DNA from: an uncultured Bacteroidales bacterium
Lineage (GTDB): Bacteria; Bacteroidota; Bacteroidia; Bacteroidales; Paludibacteraceae
DNA length: 33,414 bases
Assembly: GCA_937911935.1 (NCBI GenBank)
Contig: CALDQH010000083.1
Location: 1 to 33,414 of the forward strand
Direction of reading: 5' to 3'
Under the pieces are notes generated by a model. That model saw only the letters and a program-made list of their open reading frames with translations, did no database searches and was not told the DNA's origin. Positions 1 through 7,524 of this stretch are shown piece by piece; position 1 is the first letter of the stretch, and every line of letters begins with the position of its first letter. Position numbers and translations under genes: made by a program.

Positions 1-1511
1 TTTTCGTGCAGTTTTTCAACAAAATCATAAGGAATATCAACCTTAATGCCCTGATCCAACAACCCCTTATCTTCTCTTGCTTTTTCAAAGGCATCTTTGT
101 ACGAATTGTTGAATTCGTAACGGTTGCGATGACGTTCCGAAATAAGGGTTTTGCCGTAAATATCAGCTGCTTTGCTGTCTGCCAATAGTTCGCAGTCGTA
201 AGCACCCGAACGAATGTATTCGTTTTCGGACGATACTACAGTTAAGGTTTCGATTAAATCAATCACATTGTTTTTGGTGGGTGCCATTTCGGTAGAATTA
301 GCATCGGCTATGCCCAAAACGTTGCGTGCAAACTCAATGGCCATGCATTGCATACCCAATACAATACCCAATGTTGGAACATCATGGGTACGACAATATT
401 CCAAAGCAACAATTTTACCTTCTACACCGCGAGGGCCCGAACCTGGAGCTACCAACACTCCATCCATGCCTTGTAATGCTTCGGCAACATTATCTTTGGT
501 TAAGTTTTCGCTTTGAATAGATACCAGTTTAAGTACTCGATTGTTATAAACAGCAGCTTGCAACAACGATTCGCTGATTGATTTGTATGCATCTTGCAAT
601 TCAACATACTTACCAACTAATGCTATTTTAACTTCTTCGGTAGCACTTTGTTTTTTAGCCAAGAAACTATTCCATTTGGTTAAATCTGAGTTTGTAGCCT
701 CTGGTGCCATACCCAATTTACGCAAAATAACACTGTCCAAACCTTGTTTTTGCATGCGTAGTGGCACTTCGTAAATACAAGGTGCATCTTTACATTCAAT
801 TACAGCCTCTGGCGATACGTTGCAGAACAACGATACCTTGCGGCGCATATCTTCGGTAATATCATGTTCGGTGCGCAATACCAAAACATCGGGTTGAATA
901 CCCAATTCTTGCAATTTTTTTACCGAATGTTGCGTAGGTTTGGTTTTTAACTCTTTTGCAGCAGCCAAGTATGGTACGTAAGTAAGGTGTACGTTAATGC
1001 AATCGCCACCCAATTCCCATCTTAATTGACGAACACTTTCTAAGAAAGGCAACGATTCAATATCGCCTGCTACCCCACCAATTTCGGTAATCACAAAGTC
1101 ATACTTCATTTTTTGACCCAATACCAAAATATTACGTTTAATTTCGTCGGTAATGTGAGGAATAATTTGCACGGTTTTACCCATGTATTCGCCTTTACGT
1201 TCTTTGTTGATTACATTTTGGTAGATTCTACCACTAGTAAGGCTGTTATTACGAGTTGTTTCGATCGATGTAAAACGCTCATAGTGACCCAAATCCAAGT
1301 CGGTTACGTGTCCGTCGGTGGTAATGTAACATTCACCGTGTTCGTATGGGTTTAGTGTACCAGGATCGACGTTCATATAAGGGTCGAATTTTTGATTGGT
1401 AACACTATATCCTCTCGATTGTAATAATTTGCCTATAGAGGCAGAGATAATCCCTTTCCCTAACGACGATGTGACACCGCCAGTTACGAAGATATACTTT
1501 GTTTTTCCCAT
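1..1511 (-). CDS. pyrG: CTP synthase, 3' end cut by window edge
   Basis: Makes CTP from UTP, ATP and glutamine-derived ammonia in the cytoplasm. The first 503 residues are visible; the family is about 535-545 long, so roughly the last 35, including the usual HPE part of the glutaminase triad, lie outside. The N-terminal synthetase domain opens with MGKTKYIFVTGGVTSSLGKG, the expected nucleotide-binding loop, and contains the VGGVAGDIES motif. The class I amidotransferase domain fills the C-terminal third. Its nucleophile elbow reads GIVLGMQ (codon 384, GTA, complement 360-362), where the family has GICLGMQ, so the catalytic Cys appears replaced by Val. The frame is open on both sides. The ATG lies 7 bases after the thioredoxin stop, so it is probably co-transcribed with it. 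Identity is certain; glutaminase activity is in doubt. Confidence 0.96.
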   Translation of the reverse strand, partial: MGKTKYIFVTGGVTSSLGKGIISASIGKLLQSRGYSVTNQKFDPYMNVDPGTLNPYEHGECYITTDGHVTDLDLGHYERFTSIETTRNNSLTSGRIYQNVINKERKGEYMGKTVQIIPHITDEIKRNILVLGQKMKYDFVITEIGGVAGDIESLPFLESVRQLRWELGGDCINVHLTYVPYLAAAKELKTKPTQHSVKKLQELGIQPDVLVLRTEHDITEDMRRKVSLFCNVSPEAVIECKDAPCIYEVPLRMQKQGLDSVILRKLGMAPEATNSDLTKWNSFLAKKQSATEEVKIALVGKYVELQDAYKSISESLLQAAVYNNRVLKLVSIQSENLTKDNVAEALQGMDGVLVAPGSGPRGVEGKIVALEYCRTHDVPTLGIVLGMQCMAIEFARNVLGIADANSTEMAPTKNNVIDLIETLTVVSSENEYIRSGAYDCELLADSKAADIYGKTLISERHRNRYEFNNSYKDAFEKAREDKGLLDQGIKVDIPYDFVEKLHE

Positions 1512-1518
1512 ATTATGA

Positions 1519-1935
1519 TTATTTTTGATGATTCAACAAGAAATTATCGACGATTTGTTTTAACTCGCTTTTTGTTCTATAACCTTGAACGTATGTAATC
1601 TTATCTTTCGTGATAAAATAAATTGTAGGCAATGCTTTAACATTGAACATACGCGATAGTTCTCTTTCTTCGTCCGTATTGATTTTATAGATTTTCAATT
1701 TTCCTTTGTAATCTTTGTTTAAGGCTGTTAATTCTGGCATCAACATGCGACAAGGACCACACCACGACGCCCAAAAATCCAAAATAACAGGAACATCCGA
1801 CTCCAAAACAAACTCTGTTTGATTTTTTTCAAAATCCCATACTTTTTCTTTAAATTGCTTGGTTGTGATGCTCTCTTGCGCCATGGTTACGGTGGCGATA
1901 AGGCAAAAAGCAACACACATCCATGCTTTTATCAT
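1519..1935 (-). CDS. exported thioredoxin-like protein
   Basis: A thioredoxin-fold disulfide oxidoreductase of about 138 residues. The WCGPC active site is at residues 58-62 within FWASWCGPCRM, followed by the cis-Pro region (KALPTIYF). The first 20 residues (MIKAWMCVAF, then a hydrophobic stretch ending in Ala-Gln) look like a signal peptide, suggesting a periplasmic protein. The ATG at 1935 was chosen because it overlaps the upstream TGA as ATGA and places the signal peptide at the terminus. An in-frame ATG at 1959 would add eight residues and overlap the upstream gene by 28 bases. It lies between the lipoprotein gene and pyrG on the same strand. The partner proteins are unknown; a role in periplasmic redox or folding is inference. 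Confidence 0.88.
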   Translation of the reverse strand: MIKAWMCVAFCLIATVTMAQESITTKQFKEKVWDFEKNQTEFVLESDVPVILDFWASWCGPCRMLMPELTALNKDYKGKLKIYKINTDEERELSRMFNVKALPTIYFITKDKITYVQGYRTKSELKQIVDNFLLNHQK

Positions 1936-2744
1936 AAAGTCAAATTTTGATCTAACCATATCTTCTTATCTGTTAGTTTTTGATATTCTTGTTTGAGTTG
2001 ATGCAATTGAGCCGTTAATTGTGCAAAATAAGCCGATTCTTTGATAGCAATCGCATTCGATTTGGGCAAATAGTATGTATAGTTTCGTTTGCCGTGTAAT
2101 GTCACTTTAAGGGCATAGTCGGCATACATTTCGATAAATCCAATTACGTTCGCTTGTTTATCCGTATCAAAGGTAAGATATTCCCATCTAATCCCCAAAT
2201 CCGTAAACTGATTGTTATAAACATTCCCTAACGGGATGGTGTCTGTTTCGGCATAAATATCTTTATAAGCCACTTTTAGGGCAATATGATCCAATGCTCT
2301 GCCATTGTAACTGCTAATTAAATGCATCCCACCTTGTAGGTCTATTTCGCAAGTTAAAGTGGTACAGGGCGCTTGTTTAGCAAATGTTTTGTGTTGATAA
2401 AAAGGCTTTGGTAGATAAGTTGTATCGGTTAATACAAACTTTTTAGCTTTTATGTCCCATTCTGCTTGCAGCGTCGGAATAACACTATCCATATACGCCA
2501 ATGTCCTAATTGTTTCTTCTTTTTCGATTTGAAATAACAATTGACGTGCTTGTTTACGAATTTCTATCTTTTTAGGATAATGTGTATGAATACTGTCGAT
2601 TAGCAGTTTGGCTGTGCTGTATTTTCCCGAAGAAAAGTGAGAGGTTGCTTCGTCCAACAATTGTTGCGAATTGTCGGATGTTGTGGGCGTACATGCTATT
2701 AAACCACACAATACGAGAAGTGTATAAACTAACCTTGTTTTCAT
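1932..2744 (-). CDS. putative lipoprotein, function unknown
   Basis: A 270-residue protein I cannot assign to a named family. The N-terminus (MKTRLVYTLLVLCGLIAC) is a lipoprotein signal with lipobox LIAC, so Cys18 should be the lipidated residue. Residues about 28-75 (QQLLDEATSHFSSGKYSTAK and on) resemble a helical TPR-like hairpin. The middle is beta-rich, and the C-terminal 40 residues (LTAQLHQLKQEYQKLTDKK) look like a coiled coil. The stop overlaps the start of the thioredoxin gene as ATGA, implying translational coupling. It is the first gene of the apparent lipoprotein-thioredoxin-pyrG unit and has a good Bacteroidota promoter upstream. Membrane attachment is well supported; the role is unknown. 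Confidence 0.8.
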   Translation of the reverse strand: MKTRLVYTLLVLCGLIACTPTTSDNSQQLLDEATSHFSSGKYSTAKLLIDSIHTHYPKKIEIRKQARQLLFQIEKEETIRTLAYMDSVIPTLQAEWDIKAKKFVLTDTTYLPKPFYQHKTFAKQAPCTTLTCEIDLQGGMHLISSYNGRALDHIALKVAYKDIYAETDTIPLGNVYNNQFTDLGIRWEYLTFDTDKQANVIGFIEMYADYALKVTLHGKRNYTYYLPKSNAIAIKESAYFAQLTAQLHQLKQEYQKLTDKKIWLDQNLTL

Positions 2745-2757
2745 TTATAACAAGACG

Positions 2758-2791
2758 CAAAAATAATATTTTTTTGCGATTTTGTAGCAAA
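2758..2791 (-). promoter_or_regulatory. promoter of the lipoprotein-thioredoxin-pyrG unit
   Basis: On the minus strand TTTG (2791-2788) is followed after 22 bases by TATTTTTG (2765-2758), matching the Bacteroidota -33/-7 consensus TTTG / TAnnTTTG. The -7 box ends 13 bases before the ATG, so the leader would be very short. It interleaves with the divergent cca promoter. Confidence 0.5.
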
Positions 2792-2806
2792 AAATAAGTA
2801 CCTTTG
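2773..2806 (+). promoter_or_regulatory. promoter of the cca-type gene
   Basis: TTTG at 2773-2776, 22 bases, then TACCTTTG at 2799-2806, the Bacteroidota -33/-7 pattern. Transcription would start near 2812, about 20 bases before the ATG at 2832. The two divergent promoters share the same 50 bases, so polymerases on them may compete. Confidence 0.55.
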
Positions 2807-2831
2807 TTCAGTTAATTTTTACAAAAAAAGA

Positions 2832-4238
2832 ATGGATTTACAACAACACCTTACCCTTCCCATATTCTCTACACTTTCTGCTTGTGCAGACGAACTTGGA
2901 TACGAGTGTTATGTGATAGGTGGATTTGTGCGCGATATATTCCTAAAACGACCATCGAATGATATTGATGTCGTAGTGGTTGGTAGCGGTATCGAAATGG
3001 CGCAAAGCATTCAAAAATCGTTGGGTAAAAAAGCGCATCTAACCGTATTCAAAAATTTTGGAACTGCACAAATAAAATATCAGGAAACCGAAATAGAATT
3101 AGTAGGTGCACGCAAAGAATCATACAACAGAGGTTCGCGTAAACCCATTGTCGAAGACGGCACATTGCAAGACGATCAAAACCGCCGTGATTTTACCATC
3201 AATGCACTTGCCATATGTTTAAACAAAGACCGATTTGGACAATTGGTTGACCCTTTTCAAGGCATGAGAGACCTTGAAAACAGAATCATTCGAACTCCAC
3301 TAAATCCAGATATAACATTTAGCGACGACCCTCTTCGGATGATGCGATGCATACGCTTCGCAACACAGTTATCCTTTTACATAGAAGAAAAAACCTTAAA
3401 TTCGATTAAAGCCAACAAAGAACGCATCAACATCGTATCACAGGAACGCATTGTGGATGAATTGCACAAAATTATGAAGTCGTCCAAGCCTTCGGTTGGC
3501 TTCAAATTATTGCGCGAAACAGGACTACTTTCCCTGATATTACCCGAAATAGAAGCACTAAATGGCGTCGATCCTATACAAGGAAAAAGCCACAAAGATG
3601 TGTATTTACACACCTTAGAAGTGGTTGATAAAATGGCTACCAAAACCGATAATTTATGGTTAAGATGGGCTGCACTTTTGCACGATATCGGCAAACCTGC
3701 AACCAAACGTTTTGATACTAAAATAGGTTGGACATTTCACAACCACAATTTTATTGGCGAGCGCATGATTCCTCGTCTTTTTAAGCGACTCAAAATGCCA
3801 TTAGGCGACCAAATGCGTTACGTACAAAAAATGGTAAACTTGCACATGCGCCCCATTGCTTTGGTCGAAGATGAAATAACCGATTCTGCTGTTCGTCGCT
3901 TGTTATTCGAAGCGGGTGACGATATTGACGATTTGATGTTGTTATGCGAAGCCGATATCACTTCTAAAAACGAAGAAAAGGTAAAACGTTACCTAAATAA
4001 CTTACAGTCTGTAAGGCAAAAACTAAAAGACATCGAGCAAAAAGACCATATTCGTAACTTTCAGCCTCCCATTGACGGCAAAGAAATTATGGAATTATTT
4101 AATTTACCTCCTTGTGCCGAAGTAGGTACGCTTAAAACGGCTATAAAAGATGCTATTTTAGACGGGGTTATTCCCAACGAATACGATGCGGCTTATGCGT
4201 TTATGATGCAAAAAGCCAAAGAAATGGGGCTTAAATAG
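2832..4238 (+). CDS. CCA tRNA nucleotidyltransferase / poly(A) polymerase family, with HD domain
   Basis: A 468-residue class II nucleotidyltransferase that adds CCA to tRNA 3' ends (or A residues to RNA). The catalytic domain shows GGFVRD at 30-35, the metal-binding NDIDVVV at 43-49, and RRDFTINAL at 118-126, all classic for the family. The RNA-binding helical domain follows from about 165 (DDPLRMMRCIRFATQL). An HD phosphohydrolase-like domain carries LLHDIGKP at about 282-289. The tRNA-Asn gene in this window has no encoded CCA, so a CCA-adding enzyme is needed in this organism. Sequence alone does not fully separate CCA addition from poly(A) polymerase. It stands alone, divergent from the lipoprotein gene and convergent with porT (30-base gap). 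Confidence 0.9.
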   Translation: MDLQQHLTLPIFSTLSACADELGYECYVIGGFVRDIFLKRPSNDIDVVVVGSGIEMAQSIQKSLGKKAHLTVFKNFGTAQIKYQETEIELVGARKESYNRGSRKPIVEDGTLQDDQNRRDFTINALAICLNKDRFGQLVDPFQGMRDLENRIIRTPLNPDITFSDDPLRMMRCIRFATQLSFYIEEKTLNSIKANKERINIVSQERIVDELHKIMKSSKPSVGFKLLRETGLLSLILPEIEALNGVDPIQGKSHKDVYLHTLEVVDKMATKTDNLWLRWAALLHDIGKPATKRFDTKIGWTFHNHNFIGERMIPRLFKRLKMPLGDQMRYVQKMVNLHMRPIALVEDEITDSAVRRLLFEAGDDIDDLMLLCEADITSKNEEKVKRYLNNLQSVRQKLKDIEQKDHIRNFQPPIDGKEIMELFNLPPCAEVGTLKTAIKDAILDGVIPNEYDAAYAFMMQKAKEMGLK

Positions 4239-4245
4239 TGGAGAG

Positions 4246-4261
4246 ATTACACGATTACACG
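4246..4261 (+). repeat. two tandem octamers GATTACAC
   Basis: Two exact copies of GATTACAC (4246-4253, 4254-4261) fill the 30-base gap between the convergent cca-type gene and porT. They are short but match the 8-base period of the other intergenic arrays here. Confidence 0.55.
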
Positions 4262-4268
4262 TGACAAC

Positions 4269-5000
4269 TTACTCAAAGTTAAAGGTAATTGATAGCACGC
4301 GCGAGGTCAACTTGTTAATGGAGTACGTGTAAGGCTCGTACAAGGTGCCATCAATTTCTGGGTGTGTTCTATTTAGTTGATCCAACAAACCAAACCCAAA
4401 CTTAATTTCGGGACACAACTTAAAATACTCGGTATAAATATTGAATCCTATACCAAAAGCAATTTGCACATCAAATACATTCAGCAAAACAGGATCCTCT
4501 GGATTCAAATAAACATTAAACAAAGGACCACCACCAGCTATGATATAGGGTCTGAAATTGCCATATCGTTTAGCGCTGTATTTTAAGTAAAAAGGAAGCT
4601 CGATTGTAGTGGTTTGAATAGGTATCGTATTTCTTTTATCTTCTAAAAAAACACCTTTGGCATCGTAGCATGTATAATTGATGTTGCGCTGTCCCAAGCC
4701 CAAAGAGGGTGTAAAACGCAAATTTAGGTATTCTACCAAGCGTAAATCGACAATCATACCCACATTAAAGGCAGGAGACAAGCCTGCAGAAGCCGAATAC
4801 CAATGGTTTCCATCTTTATCTACCCAATCGGTATTAGGAGCCGTAGTAAAGTCTGCCATATTAAGGCCTAAAATAAACCCAAAGTGCCAACGTTTTTTAT
4901 CCACTTGTGGCAAACGTTGAATAATGGTTTGCTGGTATTGTGCAACGATTGGTAAAACGCCAACCGACAAAAATGCCAATATAATAAGTAGTTTTTTCAA
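4269..5000 (-). CDS. porT: PorT-like outer-membrane beta-barrel protein (type IX secretion)
   Basis: A 243-residue protein with a clear signal peptide (MKKLLIILAFLSVGVLPIVAQ). The segment WHFGFILGLNMADF just after it and the C-terminal VLSITFNFE resemble the PorT/SprT family, an accessory outer-membrane beta-barrel of the type IX secretion system. Alternating hydrophobic strands run through the protein. The start codon is TTG (complement 4998-5000): no in-frame ATG lies between it and the upstream stop, and only this start gives the signal peptide. A weak -7 box (TACATTTA, complement 5035-5042) precedes it. It follows hisS on the same strand after 56 bases. The amylase in this window has a type IX-like C-terminus, which supports a working system. 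A generic PorT-family (OMP_b-brl_2) barrel is the alternative. Confidence 0.75.
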   Translation of the reverse strand: MKKLLIILAFLSVGVLPIVAQYQQTIIQRLPQVDKKRWHFGFILGLNMADFTTAPNTDWVDKDGNHWYSASAGLSPAFNVGMIVDLRLVEYLNLRFTPSLGLGQRNINYTCYDAKGVFLEDKRNTIPIQTTTIELPFYLKYSAKRYGNFRPYIIAGGGPLFNVYLNPEDPVLLNVFDVQIAFGIGFNIYTEYFKLCPEIKFGFGLLDQLNRTHPEIDGTLYEPYTYSINKLTSRVLSITFNFE

Positions 5001-5056
5001 GGGAAATCGATTTGATATTTATACGTAAAACGAATAAATGTATTGTTTATTGCCTT

Positions 5057-6418
5057 TTAGCGCAATTTGGTCAATAATTCTTCTAACGAATTTTTTTCTT
5101 GACTACCCTCTTTCATGTTTTTAAGCGTAACCACGTTTTCTTGCATTTCGCTCTCTCCTACTATGGCAACATAAGCAAAACCACGATCGTTGGCATACTG
5201 CATTTGTTTTTTGAACTTAGCATTGTCGGGATAGATTTCTGCAGAGATACCTTGTTTGCGCAAAGCATTTAACCAGGGTAAGGCGTACATTTTTTCTGCA
5301 TCGCCAAAATGCAAGAAAATAATTTTGCTACCTTGTGTGCTATCGGCTGGATATAATTCCAATTGGTTAAGTACATCGTAAATACGATCGGCACCAAACG
5401 AAATGCCCACACCCGATACACCATCCATACCAAATACACCCGTTAGGTTGTCGTAACGACCACCACCGGTAATGCTACCAATTACTACATCCAAGGCTTT
5501 TACCTCAATGATAGTACCTGTGTAGTAATTCAAACCGCGAGCCAAAGTTAAATCCAACTCAATTTGTGCACGCATTTCGTTGCCTTTTAGCAAGGTAAAC
5601 AGGGTTTCCATCTCTTCTACCCCTTTCATACCCACCTCGGAGGTAGCCAAAATGGTTTTGAGTGCATCTAATTTTTCTTGATTGTTACCCGATAATGCCA
5701 AAATGGGTTGTAATTTTTCGATGGCATCGGTCGATAATCCTTTATCGGCTAATTCTGCATTTACTTTTTCTAATCCAATTTTATCCAACTTGTCGATGGC
5801 AACGGTAATATCCACGATGCGTTCGGGCTCGCCTATCACCTCTGCCATACCAGCCAATATCTTACGGTTGTTTAGCTTGATACATACCCTAATGCCAAAA
5901 CGAGCAAAAACCTCGTCGGCAATTTGTACCAATTCCATTTCGTTGATAAGCGAATCACTACCTACAATATCGGCATCGCATTGATAAAACTCACGATAAC
6001 GACCCTTTTGAGGACGGTCGGCACGCCATACAGGTTGAATTTGGAAGCGTTTAAAAGGGAATTTAATTTGATCACGGTATTGTACCACAAAACGAGCAAA
6101 AGGAACGGTCAAATCATAACGCAAACCTTTTTCGGATAGGTGCGATACAGCTTTGTTGCTGTTTCGGTTAGTCCAATCTTCGTCGGTCATACCGCTCAAG
6201 AAATCGCCAGAGTTCAATATTTTGAACAACAATTTATCACCCTCATCGCCGTATTTACCCATAAGGGTCGATAAATTTTCCATGGCTGGAGTCTCAATTT
6301 GACGGAAACCATACAATGCATATACTTCCTTAATGGTATTAAAGATGTAATTGCGTTTAGCCATTTCTTCGGGCGAAAAGTCGCGTGTTCCCTTAGGTAT
6401 AGAAGGTTTTGTTGCCAT
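5057..6418 (-). CDS. hisS: histidyl-tRNA synthetase
   Basis: Charges tRNA-His with histidine in the cytoplasm. The 453-residue protein is a class II synthetase: motif 2 is at about 130-148 (WRADRPQKGRYREFYQCD), the histidine-specific ARGLNYYTG at 293-301, and motif 3 region GGGRYDNLTG at 318-327. The C-terminal anticodon-binding domain begins near residue 360 and contains the expected ALPWLNALRKQGISAEIYPD stretch. It starts with PKGTRDFSPEE, typical of the family. Its promoter lies in the divergent gap with the UspA-like gene. porT follows downstream on the same strand and may be partly co-transcribed. Confidence 0.97.
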   Translation of the reverse strand: MATKPSIPKGTRDFSPEEMAKRNYIFNTIKEVYALYGFRQIETPAMENLSTLMGKYGDEGDKLLFKILNSGDFLSGMTDEDWTNRNSNKAVSHLSEKGLRYDLTVPFARFVVQYRDQIKFPFKRFQIQPVWRADRPQKGRYREFYQCDADIVGSDSLINEMELVQIADEVFARFGIRVCIKLNNRKILAGMAEVIGEPERIVDITVAIDKLDKIGLEKVNAELADKGLSTDAIEKLQPILALSGNNQEKLDALKTILATSEVGMKGVEEMETLFTLLKGNEMRAQIELDLTLARGLNYYTGTIIEVKALDVVIGSITGGGRYDNLTGVFGMDGVSGVGISFGADRIYDVLNQLELYPADSTQGSKIIFLHFGDAEKMYALPWLNALRKQGISAEIYPDNAKFKKQMQYANDRGFAYVAIVGESEMQENVVTLKNMKEGSQEKNSLEELLTKLR

Positions 6419-6446
6419 AAATATTGATTATTATTTTATAAGAGCG

Positions 6447-6478
6447 CAAAATTATAAAAATATCGGTACATTTGCAAA
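6447..6478 (-). promoter_or_regulatory. hisS promoter
   Basis: On the minus strand TTTG (6478-6475), 20 bases, then TAATTTTG (6454-6447), a good match to the Bacteroidota -33/-7 consensus. The predicted start is near 6440, giving a leader of about 20 bases before the hisS ATG. Confidence 0.55.
6467..6474 (+). promoter_or_regulatory. -7 box for the UspA-like gene
   Basis: TACATTTG fits the -7 consensus TAnnTTTG; no clear TTTG is seen at -33. Transcription would begin near 6481, so the inverted heptamer array at 6488-6564 would form almost the whole 5' untranslated region. Confidence 0.4.
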
Positions 6479-6487
6479 ATAAAATCA

Positions 6488-6564
6488 GTCGCTAGTCACT
6501 AGTCATTAGTTACTAGTAGTTAGTATATTTAATGACGAGTGACAAGTAACAAGTGACAAACGAC
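6488..6564 (+). repeat. inverted pair of degenerate heptamer arrays
   Basis: Five 7-base units from 6488 to 6522 (GTCGCTA, GTCACTA, GTCATTA, GTTACTA, GTAGTTA) are followed after a short AT-rich loop by inverted units at 6531-6564, which read on the complement as GTCGTTT, GTCACTT, GTTACTT, GTCACTC, GTCATT. The arms pair imperfectly and would fold into a long hairpin in the leader of the next gene. Same family as the arrays at 7380-7410, 16961-17002 and 17390-17417. Confidence 0.85.
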
Positions 6565-6573
6565 AATTAATAT

Positions 6574-7368
6574 ATGAACTTACGTGAATTAAATTATAGC
6601 CGCTATTTTTTGGTAGTGTCTGATGGCATTCATTTTCCACAGCAAGCTTTAAAAGCAGCAGCACAATTTGCTCAAGGATTTGAAAAAGGGCTTTGTTTGT
6701 TGGTCTGGAACGATACGCAAACCGAAGACTTTGCTGCGCATTGGGAACAATTTTCGGCAGAACTATCCTGCCCTGTCATATCGGGTTGTTATACAGGTAC
6801 GTACGACGATTTGGTTGCCATGACCGAACGGACCGAGACCCCTATGGTGTTTTTTGAAGTAGCCAAAAAATCACAAATAAACAAGGTAATGCCTATTTTT
6901 AAAGGATTACGTGGTCTGCGTATTCCTTTTATCTTGCTAAAGGATACCATGCAAGTAAATACGTTTGCCAACGTAGCCGTTCCGGTTACTTTCTTGCCCG
7001 AAGAAAAAGAAAAAGCCCCCTATTCATCTAATATGGGTCGTTTTTTACAATCGAAATTACACGTTATTGTAGCCAAAGATTACGGCAGTAAAGCACAAAA
7101 AAATGCCACCGCCATAACGAGCTTGTACGACAAATTCGAATTGACCTACCAAACTGAAACGGGAACCAAAGATAGTTTTAAGGTAGAAAAAGAAGTGACA
7201 TTATCTGCTTTAAAAAATGGATACGACATGGTAATTATATCCACCTCGCGCGACTATGGTTTAGACGATATTATTTTAGGTCCAAAAGAACAACACATTT
7301 TCAATGCCACCCAAGTACCTTTGATGTGCATCAATCCACGAGGTGATTTATATGTACTTTGTTGGTAA
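6574..7368 (+). CDS. UspA-like protein, function unknown
   Basis: A 264-residue cytoplasmic protein with no signal peptide or membrane span. The layout looks like two Rossmann-type halves. The first has SRYFLVVSDGIHFPQQALKAA and later TPMVFFEVAKKS. The second starts near residue 130 (NTFANVAVPVTFLPEEKEKA) and ends in GYDMVIISTSRD...GPKEQHIFNATQVPLMCINP, which resembles the end of universal stress protein domains. The ATP-binding G-2x-G-9x-G(S/T) motif is not evident. The gene stands alone, with a structured repeat array in its leader and a strong bidirectional terminator after it. The stress-protein assignment is a fold-level guess; I am confident only that it is a real gene. Confidence 0.72.
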   Translation: MNLRELNYSRYFLVVSDGIHFPQQALKAAAQFAQGFEKGLCLLVWNDTQTEDFAAHWEQFSAELSCPVISGCYTGTYDDLVAMTERTETPMVFFEVAKKSQINKVMPIFKGLRGLRIPFILLKDTMQVNTFANVAVPVTFLPEEKEKAPYSSNMGRFLQSKLHVIVAKDYGSKAQKNATAITSLYDKFELTYQTETGTKDSFKVEKEVTLSALKNGYDMVIISTSRDYGLDDIILGPKEQHIFNATQVPLMCINPRGDLYVLCW

Positions 7369-7379
7369 GGAGATATTTA

Positions 7380-7430
7380 GTCGTTCGTCACTCGTCACTA
7401 GTCACTTGTATTTCGATTCATCGATTAGTC
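7380..7430 (+). repeat. heptamer array followed by octamer units
   Basis: Four 7-base units from 7380 (GTCGTTC, GTCACTC, GTCACTA, GTCACTT), then 8-base-type sequence CGATTCATCGATTAGTC at 7414-7430. Both repeat types therefore sit side by side in one gap, just before the terminator at 7456. Confidence 0.75.
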
Positions 7431-7455
7431 TTTTAGGCAGTGATTAACATAATAA

Positions 7456-7487
7456 AAAAAGGGAGAAAGCAAACTTTCTCCCTTTTT
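7456..7487 (+). terminator. bidirectional intrinsic terminator
   Basis: A perfect 14-bp stem (AAAAAGGGAGAAAG / CTTTCTCCCTTTTT) with a CAAA loop. It has A-tract and T-tract on either side and lies between the convergent UspA-like and amylase genes, so it can stop transcription from both directions. Confidence 0.9.
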
Positions 7488-7488
7488 A

Positions 7489-7518
7489 GTGCAACTAATC
7501 GACTAACCGATTAGTCTA
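7489..7518 (+). repeat. octamer units in inverted arrangement
   Basis: ACTAATCGACTAACCGATTAGTC at 7494-7516 contains units of the GACTAATC / GATTAGTC type and is itself partly palindromic. With 7414-7430 it brackets the terminator hairpin, so terminator and repeats form one nested structure. Confidence 0.6.
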
Positions 7519-7524
7519 CAAAGA

